From contig JACTNB010000013.1 of NCBI GenBank assembly GCA_014584345.1, forward strand, positions 310,001 through 374,000: a DNA stretch of 64,000 nt, read 5' to 3'. The position numbers and the translations under genes were made by a program. The stretch comes from Planctomycetota bacterium. Its GTDB lineage: Bacteria; Planctomycetota; Planctomycetia; Planctomycetales; Planctomycetaceae. Below, piece after piece: positions 35,682 to 46,000 of this stretch; positions within the stretch are counted from its first letter, which is position 1, and each line of letters starts with the position of its first letter. The notes under the pieces are model-generated. The model did not search any database, was not told where the DNA came from, and saw only the letters and a list, made by a program, of their open reading frames with translations.

Positions 35682-36113
35682 TCACCCGGCACCGCTTCCC
35701 GTTGCCAGGTAATTCAACAACAAGGCATATAAACGAGGCCCATATAAAAGTACGCCGATCACCACAGCCCCGCAGGAAGCCACGGCGACCCCCGCAGCCG
35801 CAATGTCCTTCGCCTGCCCCGTCCGCGGATGGAGTTCGGGAGCGATCCGATCAAGTGTTTTTTCGAGGGCAGTGTTCAGTAATTCCGCGGTGATGACACC
35901 TGCAATCGCAGCACAGACAAGACACCATTCCACATGCGTCAGGCCCAGGCCCCAACCCAGTAGAATCGCCAGTCCTCCGCAGCACGCGTGAATTTGCAAA
36001 TTTCGTTCGCTGCGCAAGGCCACCAGAAACCCCTGGCCCGCGTTTCGGAACGCAGCCAGCAGCGATCGACTGCGTCCCTTGCAGGAACCCGGTGGCGCAT
36101 CGGGATGGATCAT
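35682..36113 (-). CDS. dgkA: Diacylglycerol/undecaprenol kinase family membrane protein
   Basis: This is a 143-residue integral membrane lipid kinase with three helices and the catalytic block ELLNTALEKTLDRI, where the Glu and Asn are the family's active-site residues. In Gram-negative bacteria it recycles diacylglycerol; in others it phosphorylates undecaprenol. Which lipid is used here cannot be told. The N-terminal 25 residues are longer than in E. coli. It precedes zwf by 117 nt on the same strand. Confidence 0.85.
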   Translation of the reverse strand: MIHPDAPPGSCKGRSRSLLAAFRNAGQGFLVALRSERNLQIHACCGGLAILLGWGLGLTHVEWCLVCAAIAGVITAELLNTALEKTLDRIAPELHPRTGQAKDIAAAGVAVASCGAVVIGVLLYGPRLYALLLNYLATGSGAG

Positions 36114-36147
36114 CGCGAAATTCCGGTGAGTAACGCCTTATTGAATT

Positions 36148-37575
36148 TCAGGGTGAGTTCTTCAGCAGCAGTGGTTGCGGGTTGGGCTGCAGACCGTGCG
36201 GACGGGCCTGCTTGCCTGGGTTTTTCTGGTCTCCCAGATCCTCGCGAATTCCGTGGGTCGATGCCTCAAGTTCGGCAACAACAGCAGGGTAATCCGCGGC
36301 GAGATCCCGTGTTTCTCCCGGATCGGCAACCACATCGAACAGACGTGCCGGCCGAGGTGGTTGATTGTCTTTCGCCGGGATCGGCAGGTAGAGTTTCCAT
36401 TGGCGCGCGCGAACGGCTAATAATTGATCCAGATGATAGTAATAGAAGGCCTCGTAGGGGCTGGCCACTTCGTTGCCTGTCATCAGGGGGAGAATATTGT
36501 GCCCGTCGAGGGGGCGGTCCTCGGGGAGTTTCGTGCCCGTAATCGCCGCGAACGTGGGGAGCAGGTCCATCGTGGTGCAGAGGGCCTCGCAAACGGTTCC
36601 GGCCGGAATCTGACTGGGCCATTGCATCAGGCACGGCACGCGCATGCCCCCTTCCGCGACGGAATACCCCCAGCCCGCCAGTGGGGCATTGGACCCCCAG
36701 GGTGGAATGCCGCGGGGTGCACCGTTGTCCGAAGTCCAGATAATCAGGGTATTCGACGTGAGTTGATGTTGTGCGAGCGTGTTCAGCATTTCCCCCAGCG
36801 ACCAGTCGATTTCCTCGATGGAATCGCCCCAGGGACCATTGCGGGATTTGCCACGAAAGCCCTCGCTGGCGAAGGGAGCTTTCGTGCTGCCCGGCATGCA
36901 CTGCGGAAAATACAGGAAGAACGGGCGTTCTCGCCGCGCGGAGATCCAGTCGCAGGCCGACTGCGTGAGACGCCGACACAGCAGATCGCGGTCCACGGGA
37001 GCCTCGAGGACGGTTTCCTGGCGTAGATAGGGGAGCGGGGGCCAGTTCTGATTGGGGCGCGGGGTCATGTCGTCGCTGTAGGGGATCCCTTCGTAGAAAT
37101 CGAATCCCTGGCGGGTCGGCAGGAATTCCGGCTGATCTCCCAGATGCCATTTCCCGAAAATCGCGGTGTCATAACCGGCCTGTTGCAGTTGTTCGGCAAT
37201 AGTCCACTCTAGTGGATTCAACCCGATGGGCGAAACGGGCCTGAGCACAACGCCATCGGTGATCGCCATGCCGACGCGCAGGGGATAACAGCCGGTCATC
37301 AGGGCGGCCCGGCTGGGAGTGCAGACACCACTGGCGGAATAAAAATGCGTGAATTTCCGCCCCTGCTCCGCCAGGCGATTCACATGGGGCGTCCGATGCA
37401 CTTGCGAACCAAAAGGTTCGATATCGGCATATCCCAGGTTATCGCAGTAAATCACGATGATATTCGGACGGCTTGTGCCTACGGAATCCGCGCTGGCCTG
37501 AGAGAACCACAGCGGATATGCCAGGACCAACCAGAAGCTCCCCAATCCCAGTAGACGGCTCAGCCCCACGCTCAT
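36148..37575 (-). CDS. Secreted sulfatase
   Basis: This 475-residue exported sulfatase has a signal peptide (hydrophobic residues about 8-29) and the signature CTPSR with the formylglycine Cys85. GKWHLGD, DMTPRPNQNWPPLPY and the late TSDNGAPRG (metal-binding Asp-Asn) complete the active site. The first metal pair is Asp45-Asn46 (YCDNLGYAD) instead of the usual Asp-Asp, a variation seen in some sulfatases. The tail after about residue 440 is Pro/Asn/Gln rich. The substrate is unknown. The gene is separated by 34 nt from dgkA on the same strand. Confidence 0.92.
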   Translation of the reverse strand: MSVGLSRLLGLGSFWLVLAYPLWFSQASADSVGTSRPNIIVIYCDNLGYADIEPFGSQVHRTPHVNRLAEQGRKFTHFYSASGVCTPSRAALMTGCYPLRVGMAITDGVVLRPVSPIGLNPLEWTIAEQLQQAGYDTAIFGKWHLGDQPEFLPTRQGFDFYEGIPYSDDMTPRPNQNWPPLPYLRQETVLEAPVDRDLLCRRLTQSACDWISARRERPFFLYFPQCMPGSTKAPFASEGFRGKSRNGPWGDSIEEIDWSLGEMLNTLAQHQLTSNTLIIWTSDNGAPRGIPPWGSNAPLAGWGYSVAEGGMRVPCLMQWPSQIPAGTVCEALCTTMDLLPTFAAITGTKLPEDRPLDGHNILPLMTGNEVASPYEAFYYYHLDQLLAVRARQWKLYLPIPAKDNQPPRPARLFDVVADPGETRDLAADYPAVVAELEASTHGIREDLGDQKNPGKQARPHGLQPNPQPLLLKNSP

Positions 37576-38028
37576 TGCATTCCCTCAATTCCACGGATCG
37601 CGAAAACTTTACGGCAGAGAGTCACAAAATAGCCGAGTGACTTTCCGCAGGAACCCATTCCAGGAAATTGACTTTACCCCCAATTCCCCCCACGGGGCAA
37701 GTCGCGGCATGCAGGCAAGTGGGCACTGAAACAGGTGCGAAGCCTGGAAGGAGGCCTCCGCGACGGCCCACTCCCGTATTTCAGACGGAAAACGAAGCTC
37801 CCCGGCGGGTGTCGAGCTCCGAGATTTCCAGCAGGCTGGCGGAGCCATACGCCGGTTAGAGCGAGATGGAAAATCGCCAGCAAACGCGGGCACGACGGGG
37901 TTGCGGATGCAGTGTTGACCGGTATCGGCGGATACGGGATACTGGCCGGGAGTGGTTCCCGTGTCTCCGTGTAACTGTATTCCCTGTGACTCGAAATCTC
38001 CGTGTGACTCGAAGGGTACGAGTGTTTC
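37576..38028. other. 453-nt divergent intergenic region
   Basis: This lies between the sulfatase and lspA, which diverge. No credible gene is seen. Near the lspA end the motif GTGACTCGAA occurs twice within about 30 nt, and CTCCGTGT occurs twice. No clear promoter was identified. Confidence 0.5.
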
Positions 38029-38640
38029 GTGAAGACTGTTTCCTCGTCGGAAAAATCGACCGCGGAGCGGCCAGCCGTTCCCGCCTGGCATTACGTTCTG
38101 TTTGCAACCCTGGTGGTGCTGGGGACGGGCTGGGACCTGTTTTCGAAATCGTCGGTGTTTAATTCCCTGGGGTATCCCGGTCGGATTTCGGAATGGACGC
38201 GTACGTTTCTGAATGGCTGGGTGGAATTTCGTTTTCTGACGAGTTTCAACGAAGGGGCGTTGTGGGGGATGGGGCAGGGGTTTTCGGGCCTGTTTGCCCT
38301 GTTGAGCATACTGGCGGCGGCTGGGATTCTGACCTGGCTGATTTTGTTTCGCGGAGCCTCCAGCTTGTGGCTGAGTATCACGTTGGGACTGGTCATGGCG
38401 GGCACGCTGGGCAACCTTTACGATCGTCTGGGCTGGCATGGCCACGTCGTGGAGGGCAAGCCGATGTATGCCGTGAGGGATTTCCTCGCCTTCACCTTCG
38501 GCGAGTACCACTACCCGATATTCAACTTTGCCGATGTCTTCCTGGTGACGGGTGCCATCATGTTGGGGCTGTACTCGTTCATGCTGGAACCTCCGGCTGC
38601 CACTGGGAAACGCCAGCAGTCAGGGGAATCCAACGGATAG
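38029..38640 (+). CDS. lspA: Lipoprotein signal peptidase (signal peptidase II)
   Basis: This is a 203-residue four-helix aspartic peptidase that cleaves signal peptides from prolipoproteins. The two catalytic Asp are in GTLGNLYDRLG and FNFADVFLV, and the N-terminal helix carries WDLFSK in place of the common DQxTK motif. A long loop (GRISEWTRTFLNGWVEFRF) precedes NEGALWGMGQG, the family NxGxxxG block. The start is GTG at 38029 with a weak upstream GAAGGG. The protein is relevant here because the window encodes at least five lipoproteins. A MITE-like element begins 17 nt after the stop. Confidence 0.88.
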   Translation: MKTVSSSEKSTAERPAVPAWHYVLFATLVVLGTGWDLFSKSSVFNSLGYPGRISEWTRTFLNGWVEFRFLTSFNEGALWGMGQGFSGLFALLSILAAAGILTWLILFRGASSLWLSITLGLVMAGTLGNLYDRLGWHGHVVEGKPMYAVRDFLAFTFGEYHYPIFNFADVFLVTGAIMLGLYSFMLEPPAATGKRQQSGESNG

Positions 38641-38657
38641 AACCCAGGGAAACGTGT

Positions 38658-38904
38658 AGTCCGCATTTCCCGCACAGTTACCAATACGGTAAATTTTGTC
38701 TGAAAGTGCCTGAAAAACTAGCCGCGCCCGTCAGGAAGCGGGCTATGCGGGCGGTTCCCAATGGAACATTCCTTGAACACAACATCAATACAAGCAACGC
38801 ATGGCGACAAACCAGGTTCCAGTCTGGCCCGCTTCCTGACGGGTGCGGCTAGTACGTCGATGTCAGCAATCCTGTATTATTGACCCGGGCGGGAAATCCG
38901 GGGA
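38658..38904. mobile_element. MITE-like repeat, full-length copy B
   Basis: This element of about 247 nt lies in the 373-nt gap after lspA. Its ends are AGTCCGCATTTCCCG and, on the other strand, CCCCGGATTTCCCG. Inside are the family's 28-nt inverted arms at 38717-38744 and 38826-38853 (core GCCCGTCAGGAAGCGGGC), with an 81-nt centre. It aligns over its whole length with copy D in reverse orientation. It has no coding capacity of its own. Confidence 0.8.
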
Positions 38905-39013
38905 GAGTCCCGGGAAACATGTGTTGCCACCAGAGAGAAATAAAGTTCTGTACGGAAACGATCCTTCACCGACGGTACGCCACCGGTAAGAGGCCAGACC
39001 TGGAATCCGCCTG

Positions 39014-39271
39014 ATGAAAGCCGACCGTCGGAAATCTCGACGTTTTCTGTGCACTCTCATGAGCAGCCTGGTTGTGCTGTCCCTTGTGATGAGCGTTGGT
39101 CCGGGAGTGTTGCTGGTGAATCGCCCGACGATGTTTCTGGGCTTGCCCCTGGTCTATGCCTGGGGAATCGGCTGGTATCTGATGATCTGCCTGGCTGCCT
39201 TCGTTTCTTATTTCTGGTTGTGGGCAGCGGAGATCGAGGGAGAACAGCCAGGGGAGCAGCAATCGAAATGA
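39014..39271 (+). CDS. DUF3311-like small membrane subunit of a symporter
   Basis: This is an 85-residue, two-helix membrane protein. The first helix holds SLVVLSLVMSVGPGVLLVNRP, followed by FLGLPLVYAWGIGWYLM, the motif of DUF3311 proteins. Such small proteins are typically encoded directly before a sodium/solute symporter and are thought to be its partner subunit. That is the case here: the stop overlaps the symporter start by 4 nt (ATGA). Confidence 0.8.
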   Translation: MKADRRKSRRFLCTLMSSLVVLSLVMSVGPGVLLVNRPTMFLGLPLVYAWGIGWYLMICLAAFVSYFWLWAAEIEGEQPGEQQSK

Positions 39272-40920
39272 CGTGTCTGGCTCAACTCTCCGCCGCCGGC
39301 GAAAACAGACTCGGCTGGATCCCCCTGGTCGTGCTGGTCATATATCTGCTGGTCCTGCTGCTGATCGGCTGGATCGGATATCGGCAAAGCCGGGGCAGTG
39401 AAGAGGATTATTACCTGGCCGGTCGTGGCCAGGGCTGGATGATATCCTCGCTGACCATCATGGCCACCTTTCTGAGTTCGTTTGCCTTGCTGGGCGCGCC
39501 GGGCATGGTGTACCGGGAGGGAGTGGTCTTCGCACTGGTCAGCCTGAATGTGCCAGTCGCCGGTTTTTGTATCTACCTGTTCGGCAGGCGGATCTGGCAG
39601 GCCGGCCACCAGCGGGGATATATTACCCAGGCCGACATGCTGTGCGATCATTACGGAAGTCAAATTGTACTGCGTTTGCTGGTGACGCTGGTCGGCTTTC
39701 TGTTTTCGATTCCCTATGTGATCATGCAGTTAAAAGCTGGGGGCGATCTGGCTGCGGTCCTGTTTGCCCGCCACGAGCACGCCTTCGAGGTGGGGGCCGT
39801 GGTTCTGGCGGCCATTACCGCAATTTACATCATGATTGGCGGCATGCGGAGCGTCGCCTGGACGGATGCCCTGCAATGCGTGCTGCTGGTGGCAGGCATG
39901 CTGCTGGCGGGAGTTGCCATGGTAGCCAGCCTGGGAGGGCTAAACGGGTTCCGCTCCGCAGTGGCTGGTTTGCCGGCTTCGTCGCTGACAGTGCCCGGCA
40001 ATACCGGATTCTGGACATTGCCGATGCTGTTCTCGGTCTGTGTGTTGATGCCGATTGGAGGAATCATCCAACCGGCGCAGTGGATGCGATTTTACGCAGC
40101 CCGCAACAGCGACGCCCTGCGCAAGAGTGCTCTGATCTTCATTGTGCTGCTGACCGGCTGTTACATGTTTGGCATCATGCTGGTCGGACTGGGGGCCCAG
40201 GCGCTCTACCCACTCCGGTTCACCGCGGAAGGGGTGTTGCCCGCAGCGACGGTTGGCAGTTACGACCAGATCCTGGTGGTCGTGCTGCGAGATCGTTTAC
40301 CCGATTTGCTCGGTCCCACGGCGGGTATGGCGGTTTCATCGTTGATGATTGTCGCGATCATGGCTGCGGCGATGAGTACCGCCGACAGTAACCTGCATGC
40401 GTTAAGCGCCCTGGCCACCCGGGATCTGTACGATCGTTTTTTACGTCCGCGAGCGAGCGAACGAGAACGGATCTGGGTCGGCCGGTTTGTGATTTTGGCG
40501 GCGACGGCGTTTTCACTGCTGCTCGTGCTGGTAGGGCATCAACCGGGAAGCAGCCTGACCGGGTTCATGCAGATGATTGTGGGGCTGGCGTTATTCGCGG
40601 TTGCCTTCAGCGTACAACTGCTGCCGATGACGCTGGATGTGCTGTTTATTCGTCGTGGCAAAGCGCTGGGGGCCTGCGCGGGACTGGCCGTGGGACTGGT
40701 CGTCGCGTTTCTGTTTACCAGTCTGTTTCCGCCGCTGGTCTCCTGGACCGGGACGGCCCTGCAGCCGGTTCTCTCGGCGGTTCAGTCCGCGCAACAGATA
40801 CTGCCGGTGCATGCATCCGCCTGGGGACTGCTGGCGAATGTCCTCGTGTTTGCGGGCCTTGGTTGGCTTCCGTGCGCTAAAGCCCGCGGCATGGGCAACA
40901 GTAATCGTAAAGGGGAGTAA
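39268..40920 (+). CDS. Sodium/solute symporter (SSS family)
   Basis: This is a 550-residue polytopic transporter with about 13 helices. Features of the sodium:solute symporter family are EDYYLAGRGQGWMISSLTIMATFLSSFALLG near the start and IYIMIGGMRSVAWTDALQ, then the late AAAMSTADSNLHALSALATRDLYDRF block. It would use the sodium gradient to import a small solute; the residues do not identify which (sugar, proline, carboxylate). ATG at 39268 overlaps the DUF3311 gene by 4 nt; an open frame further upstream is in the wrong place for family similarity. Confidence 0.9.
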   Translation: MTCLAQLSAAGENRLGWIPLVVLVIYLLVLLLIGWIGYRQSRGSEEDYYLAGRGQGWMISSLTIMATFLSSFALLGAPGMVYREGVVFALVSLNVPVAGFCIYLFGRRIWQAGHQRGYITQADMLCDHYGSQIVLRLLVTLVGFLFSIPYVIMQLKAGGDLAAVLFARHEHAFEVGAVVLAAITAIYIMIGGMRSVAWTDALQCVLLVAGMLLAGVAMVASLGGLNGFRSAVAGLPASSLTVPGNTGFWTLPMLFSVCVLMPIGGIIQPAQWMRFYAARNSDALRKSALIFIVLLTGCYMFGIMLVGLGAQALYPLRFTAEGVLPAATVGSYDQILVVVLRDRLPDLLGPTAGMAVSSLMIVAIMAAAMSTADSNLHALSALATRDLYDRFLRPRASERERIWVGRFVILAATAFSLLLVLVGHQPGSSLTGFMQMIVGLALFAVAFSVQLLPMTLDVLFIRRGKALGACAGLAVGLVVAFLFTSLFPPLVSWTGTALQPVLSAVQSAQQILPVHASAWGLLANVLVFAGLGWLPCAKARGMGNSNRKGE

Positions 40921-40983
40921 CCGCGTCTGTCGGGCCGCGGGAAATGTCCATACGTCGGGGGGAAGCCGGGAAAGGGAATACGC

Positions 40984-41475
40984 ATGGCACGCATGGAACA
41001 GGATCGGGAGGATCTGTATCGCGAGGCGACGGCCTACGTGATTCGTGGCGAGCTGAGTGTCCCTTATCTGGCGGACGTGGTGTTTGTGGGGTGGAGGAAG
41101 GAAGGGGCCTGCTCGTTTTATTTCGGTGCCGATCCCGTGTACCAGTTCAATTCGCGGGGTGCACTGCGGCGGGCGTATCATGCGGGGGCGTTGTACCGTA
41201 CGCAGGGGGAGACGCTGGCCCGGATGCATCGCGTGCGAGATCCACGGGTGACCACGCTGGCCCGCATCGATTTATCCGGCGAGGAATTGTCCCGATTTCA
41301 GTCCCAGGTCCGGGAGGATCTGCTTCGCCTCCGCGCCGCGATCGCGCAAGGCCAGGCGGACGTTATGCGTGCGACAATCGCGGCCGAAGAGTTTGCCTTG
41401 CGAGTCGTTTCCGCCTGCGAGCAGGTACTGCAATCCGCCGATTTTCTGGCGCCGCGAATTCCGGGTAAACGCTGA
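40984..41475 (+). CDS. Conserved hypothetical protein
   Basis: This is a 163-residue soluble protein without a recognised domain. It starts MARMEQDREDLYREATAYVIRGE, has a middle with aromatic residues (FVGWRKEGACSFYFGADPVYQFN) and a helical C-terminal half. A good GGGAA ribosome site precedes ATG at 40984. It is 63 nt after the symporter gene on the same strand and ends 7 nt before the convergent asnS stop. Confidence 0.6.
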   Translation: MARMEQDREDLYREATAYVIRGELSVPYLADVVFVGWRKEGACSFYFGADPVYQFNSRGALRRAYHAGALYRTQGETLARMHRVRDPRVTTLARIDLSGEELSRFQSQVREDLLRLRAAIAQGQADVMRATIAAEEFALRVVSACEQVLQSADFLAPRIPGKR

Positions 41476-41482
41476 ACTCGAA

Positions 41483-42868
41483 TCAGAACTCGGCATTCTT
41501 GGGTGTTCGGGGGAAGGGGATGCAATCGCGAATGTTCTGCATGCCGGTCAGCAGTTGAATCAGGCGTTCAAATCCCAGCCCGAAACCGGCGTGAGGCACG
41601 GTGCCGAAGCGCCGCAAATCGAGATACCACCAGTAATCCTCCGGATCAAGCTGGCACTCCCGCATGCGGGCTTCCAGCACATCGAGCCGCTCCTCGCGCT
41701 GGCTGCCCCCGATGATCTCTCCAATCCGCGGGACCAGGACATCCATGGCCCGGACGGTTTTGCCATCGTCGTTGCAGCGCATGTAGAAGGGTTTGATGCT
41801 GCGTGGGTAGTCGTGCAGGATTATTGGCTTTTTGAAGTATTCTTCCGTCAGGAACCGCTCGTGCTCGGATTGCAGGTCGTGCCCCCAGGCAACGGGAAAC
41901 TCCCATTCCCTGCCCGCCTGCTGCAAAATACCGACCGCATCGGTATAGCTGACACGTTCGAACTGTTCCGCGTGGATGTGCTTCAGGGTTTCGAGCACGG
42001 TTTTGTCGATACGCTGGTTGAAGAATTCCAGGTCGGCCGCGCAGTCTGCCAGGACGTGCCCGATGATCGCCTTGATAAAGTCTTCCGCCAATTGCATGTC
42101 GTCGGAAAGATCGAAGAAGGGGATTTCTGGCTCGATCATCCAGAATTCCGCCAGATGCCGGGTGGTGTTGGAATTTTCGGCCCGGAACGTGGGGCCAAAC
42201 GTGTAACAAGGCCCGAGGGAGGTTGCGAAAATTTCCGCTTCCAGTTGCCCGCTGACCGTCAACGAAGCGGGTTTGCCGAAGAAATCCTGCGCGTAGTCGA
42301 TTTGGGTTTGCACTTGCGCGAGCCGGGCCAGGTCGAGCGTGGTGACGTGAAACATCTGCCCCGCGCCTTCGCAATCGCTGGTGGTGATAATGGGGGTGTG
42401 CACATACAGAAAGCCGCGGGACTGAAAGAAGTTATGCACCGCGGCCGAAGCCGCGTTGCGGACGCGGGCAATGGCTCCAAAGGTGTTTGTGCGTGGCCGG
42501 AGATGGGCTATTTCCCGGAGGAATTCAAAGCTATGCCCTTTTTTCTGCAAGGGGAAGGTCTGGGGATCGGCCGTTCCCAGCACGTCCAGCGCTTGGGCCT
42601 GCAGTTCGATCCGTTGTTCCTTGCCGAGCGAGGCTTGCACCGTCCCGGAGACGCGCAGACTGGCACCCGTGGTGATGCGGGGCAGAAACTCGGCATATCC
42701 GGGGACGGTTTGATCGACGACGACCTGCAGATTCGCCATGCAACTGCCGTCGTTCAGTTCCACAAAGGAGAAGCCCTGCTTGGAATCCCGCCGGGTGCGG
42801 ACCCAGCCGGAGATGGTCAGGGTCTCGCCCGGTTGACTTGCCTCCATGACCTGCCTGATCCGCTGCAT
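41483..42868 (-). CDS. asnS: Asparaginyl-tRNA synthetase
   Basis: This 461-residue class IIb synthetase charges tRNA-Asn with asparagine. An N-terminal OB-fold (about 1-105; TISGWVRTRRDSKQGFSFVELNDGS) binds the anticodon. The catalytic domain has motif 2 (FGPTFRAENSNTTRHLAEFWMIEPE) and motif 3 (GFGLGFERLIQLLTG) near the end, and Asn-type residues rather than AspRS-like ones. ATG at 42868 has a strong GGAGGAG upstream; the long upstream open frame to 43102 is not part of it. Confidence 0.95.
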   Translation of the reverse strand: MQRIRQVMEASQPGETLTISGWVRTRRDSKQGFSFVELNDGSCMANLQVVVDQTVPGYAEFLPRITTGASLRVSGTVQASLGKEQRIELQAQALDVLGTADPQTFPLQKKGHSFEFLREIAHLRPRTNTFGAIARVRNAASAAVHNFFQSRGFLYVHTPIITTSDCEGAGQMFHVTTLDLARLAQVQTQIDYAQDFFGKPASLTVSGQLEAEIFATSLGPCYTFGPTFRAENSNTTRHLAEFWMIEPEIPFFDLSDDMQLAEDFIKAIIGHVLADCAADLEFFNQRIDKTVLETLKHIHAEQFERVSYTDAVGILQQAGREWEFPVAWGHDLQSEHERFLTEEYFKKPIILHDYPRSIKPFYMRCNDDGKTVRAMDVLVPRIGEIIGGSQREERLDVLEARMRECQLDPEDYWWYLDLRRFGTVPHAGFGLGFERLIQLLTGMQNIRDCIPFPRTPKNAEF

Positions 42869-43092
42869 GCGTGCTCCTCCCGACGGGCTGACGATAACGT
42901 GTGTAAACCATGCCTGATTTCTGCCTGAGGCGATTGTAGCGAGATGGTTTTCTTTCGCTACTCCCGTTAAATTCATGGATGCCGAATTGTTGATGCATCG
43001 AGAGGGTCGGCACCGACGGTCGGTTACGCGCGGAGTGTTTCGCGCGGGCCATTCAGAGATGCTCCCATGGGAATGTACTGCGAGGGGTTTAC

Positions 43093-46000
43093 ATGCTGAC
43101 ACGTATGACAGTGATTGTCGTCTTCCTGTTCTGTTCGCTCGCGGCCTGTTTCCTGCAGGCGGACGAAGCGAATCCGGGGAAGCCGGTCTATAATAGTCAG
43201 GCCCCTGGCGAACATCCTCCCACGCCCGAAGAGTCGGTTCGCGCGTTAGGCCTGCCCGAGGGATTTCGGGCCACGCTGTTCGCGGGGGAGCCGGATATCA
43301 ATCAGCCGGTCTCGCTGGCATTTGATGATCGTGGCCGATTGTGGGTGGCGGAATTTTACACCTACGCGGGCCGCGGCTTCGATGGCGATCTGCGAGACCG
43401 GATTGTCATTCTGGAAGACACCAACGGCGATGGCCAACACGATCAACGGACGGTCTTCTGGGCGGAGGGAAATCGCCTGACCAGCGTGTTGCCGGGAACC
43501 GGAGGCTGCTGGATCCTGAATGCCGGCACACTCGCCTGGCTGCCCGACGAAAACGGCGATGACCGTCCAGACGGCCCGCCCCGAGTGGCACTCGATGGTT
43601 TCGACCAGAACCAGGTGGGGCATAATATTGTCAACGGCCTGATGTGGGGCCCGGATGGCTGGCTGTATGGTCGGCATGGCATTCAGGCCACATCGCTGGT
43701 GGGACATCCCGACGATCCTCCTTCCCGCCGCACGGCTATGAACTGTTCGATCTGGCGGTATCATCCCCAACAGCAGCGGTTCGAGGTGGTGACGGCAGGT
43801 ACCACGAATCCCTGGGGACTGGATTACAATGCCCAGGGAGAATTCTTCTTCACCAATAATGTGATCGGCCATGCCTGGCACGCCATTCCCGGCGCGCGCT
43901 TCAAGCGGATGTACGGCGCCGATTTCAATCCGCACTACTACGAGCTGATCGATCAGCATGCCGACCATTATCACTGGGACAATACCGCCAGTTGGCAGGA
44001 CAGTCGGGAAGACAACGGCGTCCATGGCAAACTGGGAGGTGGCCATTCGCATTGCGGCGGGATGATCTATCTGGGAGACAACTGGCCGACGGCTTATCGC
44101 AACACGTTGTTCATGTGCAATACGCACGGTCGAAGGGTGAATCAGGATATTCCCGTGCGCAAGGGGAGTGGGTATGTTTTGCAGCACGGACAGGACATGA
44201 TCTTCGCGAATCAGCCCTGGTTCCGCGGCGTCAGTTTGATTTACGGTCCCGACGGAGGAGTGTATCTCAGCGACTGGACCGACCTGGGCGAATGCCACGA
44301 CAACGATGGCGTCCATCGGACTTCGGGCCGGATTTACAAAATCACGCATGGTCAGCCGGAACGCGTTTTCCGGGAGAACCTGCAGCAGGCGACCTCGGAG
44401 GAACTGGCCCATCTGCATGGGCATGAAAACGAATGGTTTGTGAGGCATGCCCGCAGGATTCTGCGAGATCGCCATGTCGCGGGGGCGGATCTCTCGGCTG
44501 CCAGCGATGTGCTCGAACAACAATTCCAGACACAAGCCGATCTCACCCGGAAATTGCGGGCCCTGTGGACCTTGCATGCCCTCGACCGCTTTCCCCAAGC
44601 TCGTCAACTGGAGTTGTTAAGGCACGAGAATGAGCATCTCCGCGTCTGGGGAGTACGTCTGCTGATGGATGGTCCGGAAGTAGATGTCGCGGCGGCCGCC
44701 GGATTGATTCAGCAGGCGGCCGGCGAACCATCGGCCTTTGTGCGGTTGTATCTGGCCTCGGCACTAGGGAAACTGGCGGCTCCCGCGCGCTGGGAACTCG
44801 CCGAGATCCTGTGCAGTCACGCGGGCGATGCGGACGATCACAATATCCCGCTGATGATCTGGTATGGGTTGGAGCCGGTGACCGTTGCCGATCCGGCCCG
44901 GGCGGCAGGCCTGATGAGCCGTACGAAAATTCCCCTGCTGGCCCGTTTCCTGGCGCGGCGTTTGATGCATGAGAACGAAAGCGATCCGCGTGTCGGCCCT
45001 CTGCTGGTGGAAGCACTTCGGCAACGGGAAGCGACCGCCTTCCGGCAAGTCGTGCTGCGGGGGATGACCGAGGCAACACGCGGCTGGAGAAAAACGTCCG
45101 CACCACCCCAGTGGAGCACGCTCGCGGCCACGCTGCTGGCCAGCGGCGACAAGCCGATCAGCGACATGACGCGGGAATTGTCCGTGGTGTTCGGAGATGG
45201 GCGCGCGCTGGATCAACTGAAGCAACTTGTACAGGACGGCAACGCCACCCCCATCGATCGCAGCAACGCGCTCCGCCTGTTGATGGCCAGTCGCCCCGAA
45301 GGAACTCTCGACCTGCTGCGCAAGATGCTGAATGATCGCGTACTGGAGGAAGTCGCCGCCGAGGGACTGGCGGCCTTCGAGGATGAACAGGTTCCCCAGT
45401 TGCTGTTGAATCGATATCGTGTCATGAAACCCTCGGCCCGCCAGGCGGCCCTGGGGACACTGTGTTCCCGTCCCTCGTATGCCCGTGCCCTGTTGCGGGC
45501 AGTCCGCGAGGGACACCTGCCGGCGGCCGAGATCAGTCCTTCTCAGGCCCGACAAATCGCCAGCTTCGCGGAACCCGAATTGCTTGCCTTGCTGGAAGAA
45601 ACCTGGGGCACGCTGCAGACGACCGATGCCGAAAAACAGGCGCGCCAGGCGTCCCTGAAGCTACGGCTGACGCCCGAATTCCTGAAGCATGCCGATCTGC
45701 ACAACGGGCGCTTGTTGTACGACCGCACTTGCTCGGCTTGCCATCGTCTGTTTGACTCGGGTAAGGAGATCGGACCGAATTTGACGGGTTCCAACCGGGA
45801 CAATCTCGATTACCTGCTGGAAAATATGCTGGCCCCATCCGCCATCGTGCCCCGCCAGTATCGCATTTCCACCGTGGTGCTGACGAGCGGTCGCGTGCTG
45901 AATGGCTTGATTGTCTCGCAAACGGAAAGAAGCCTGACTCTGCAAACTGAAAAGGAATTGCTCAACCTCGATCAGGACGATGTCGAACTGATCAAACCCT

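Noticed and set aside
38641..38852. Open frames in the MITE-like copies that translate to a shared KLAAPVRK motif
   Set aside because: The shared peptide is a by-product of the conserved DNA arm read in the same frame; the frames lack starts, ribosome sites and consistent lengths.
41369..42928. 519-codon plus-strand open frame
   Set aside because: It is antisense to asnS.
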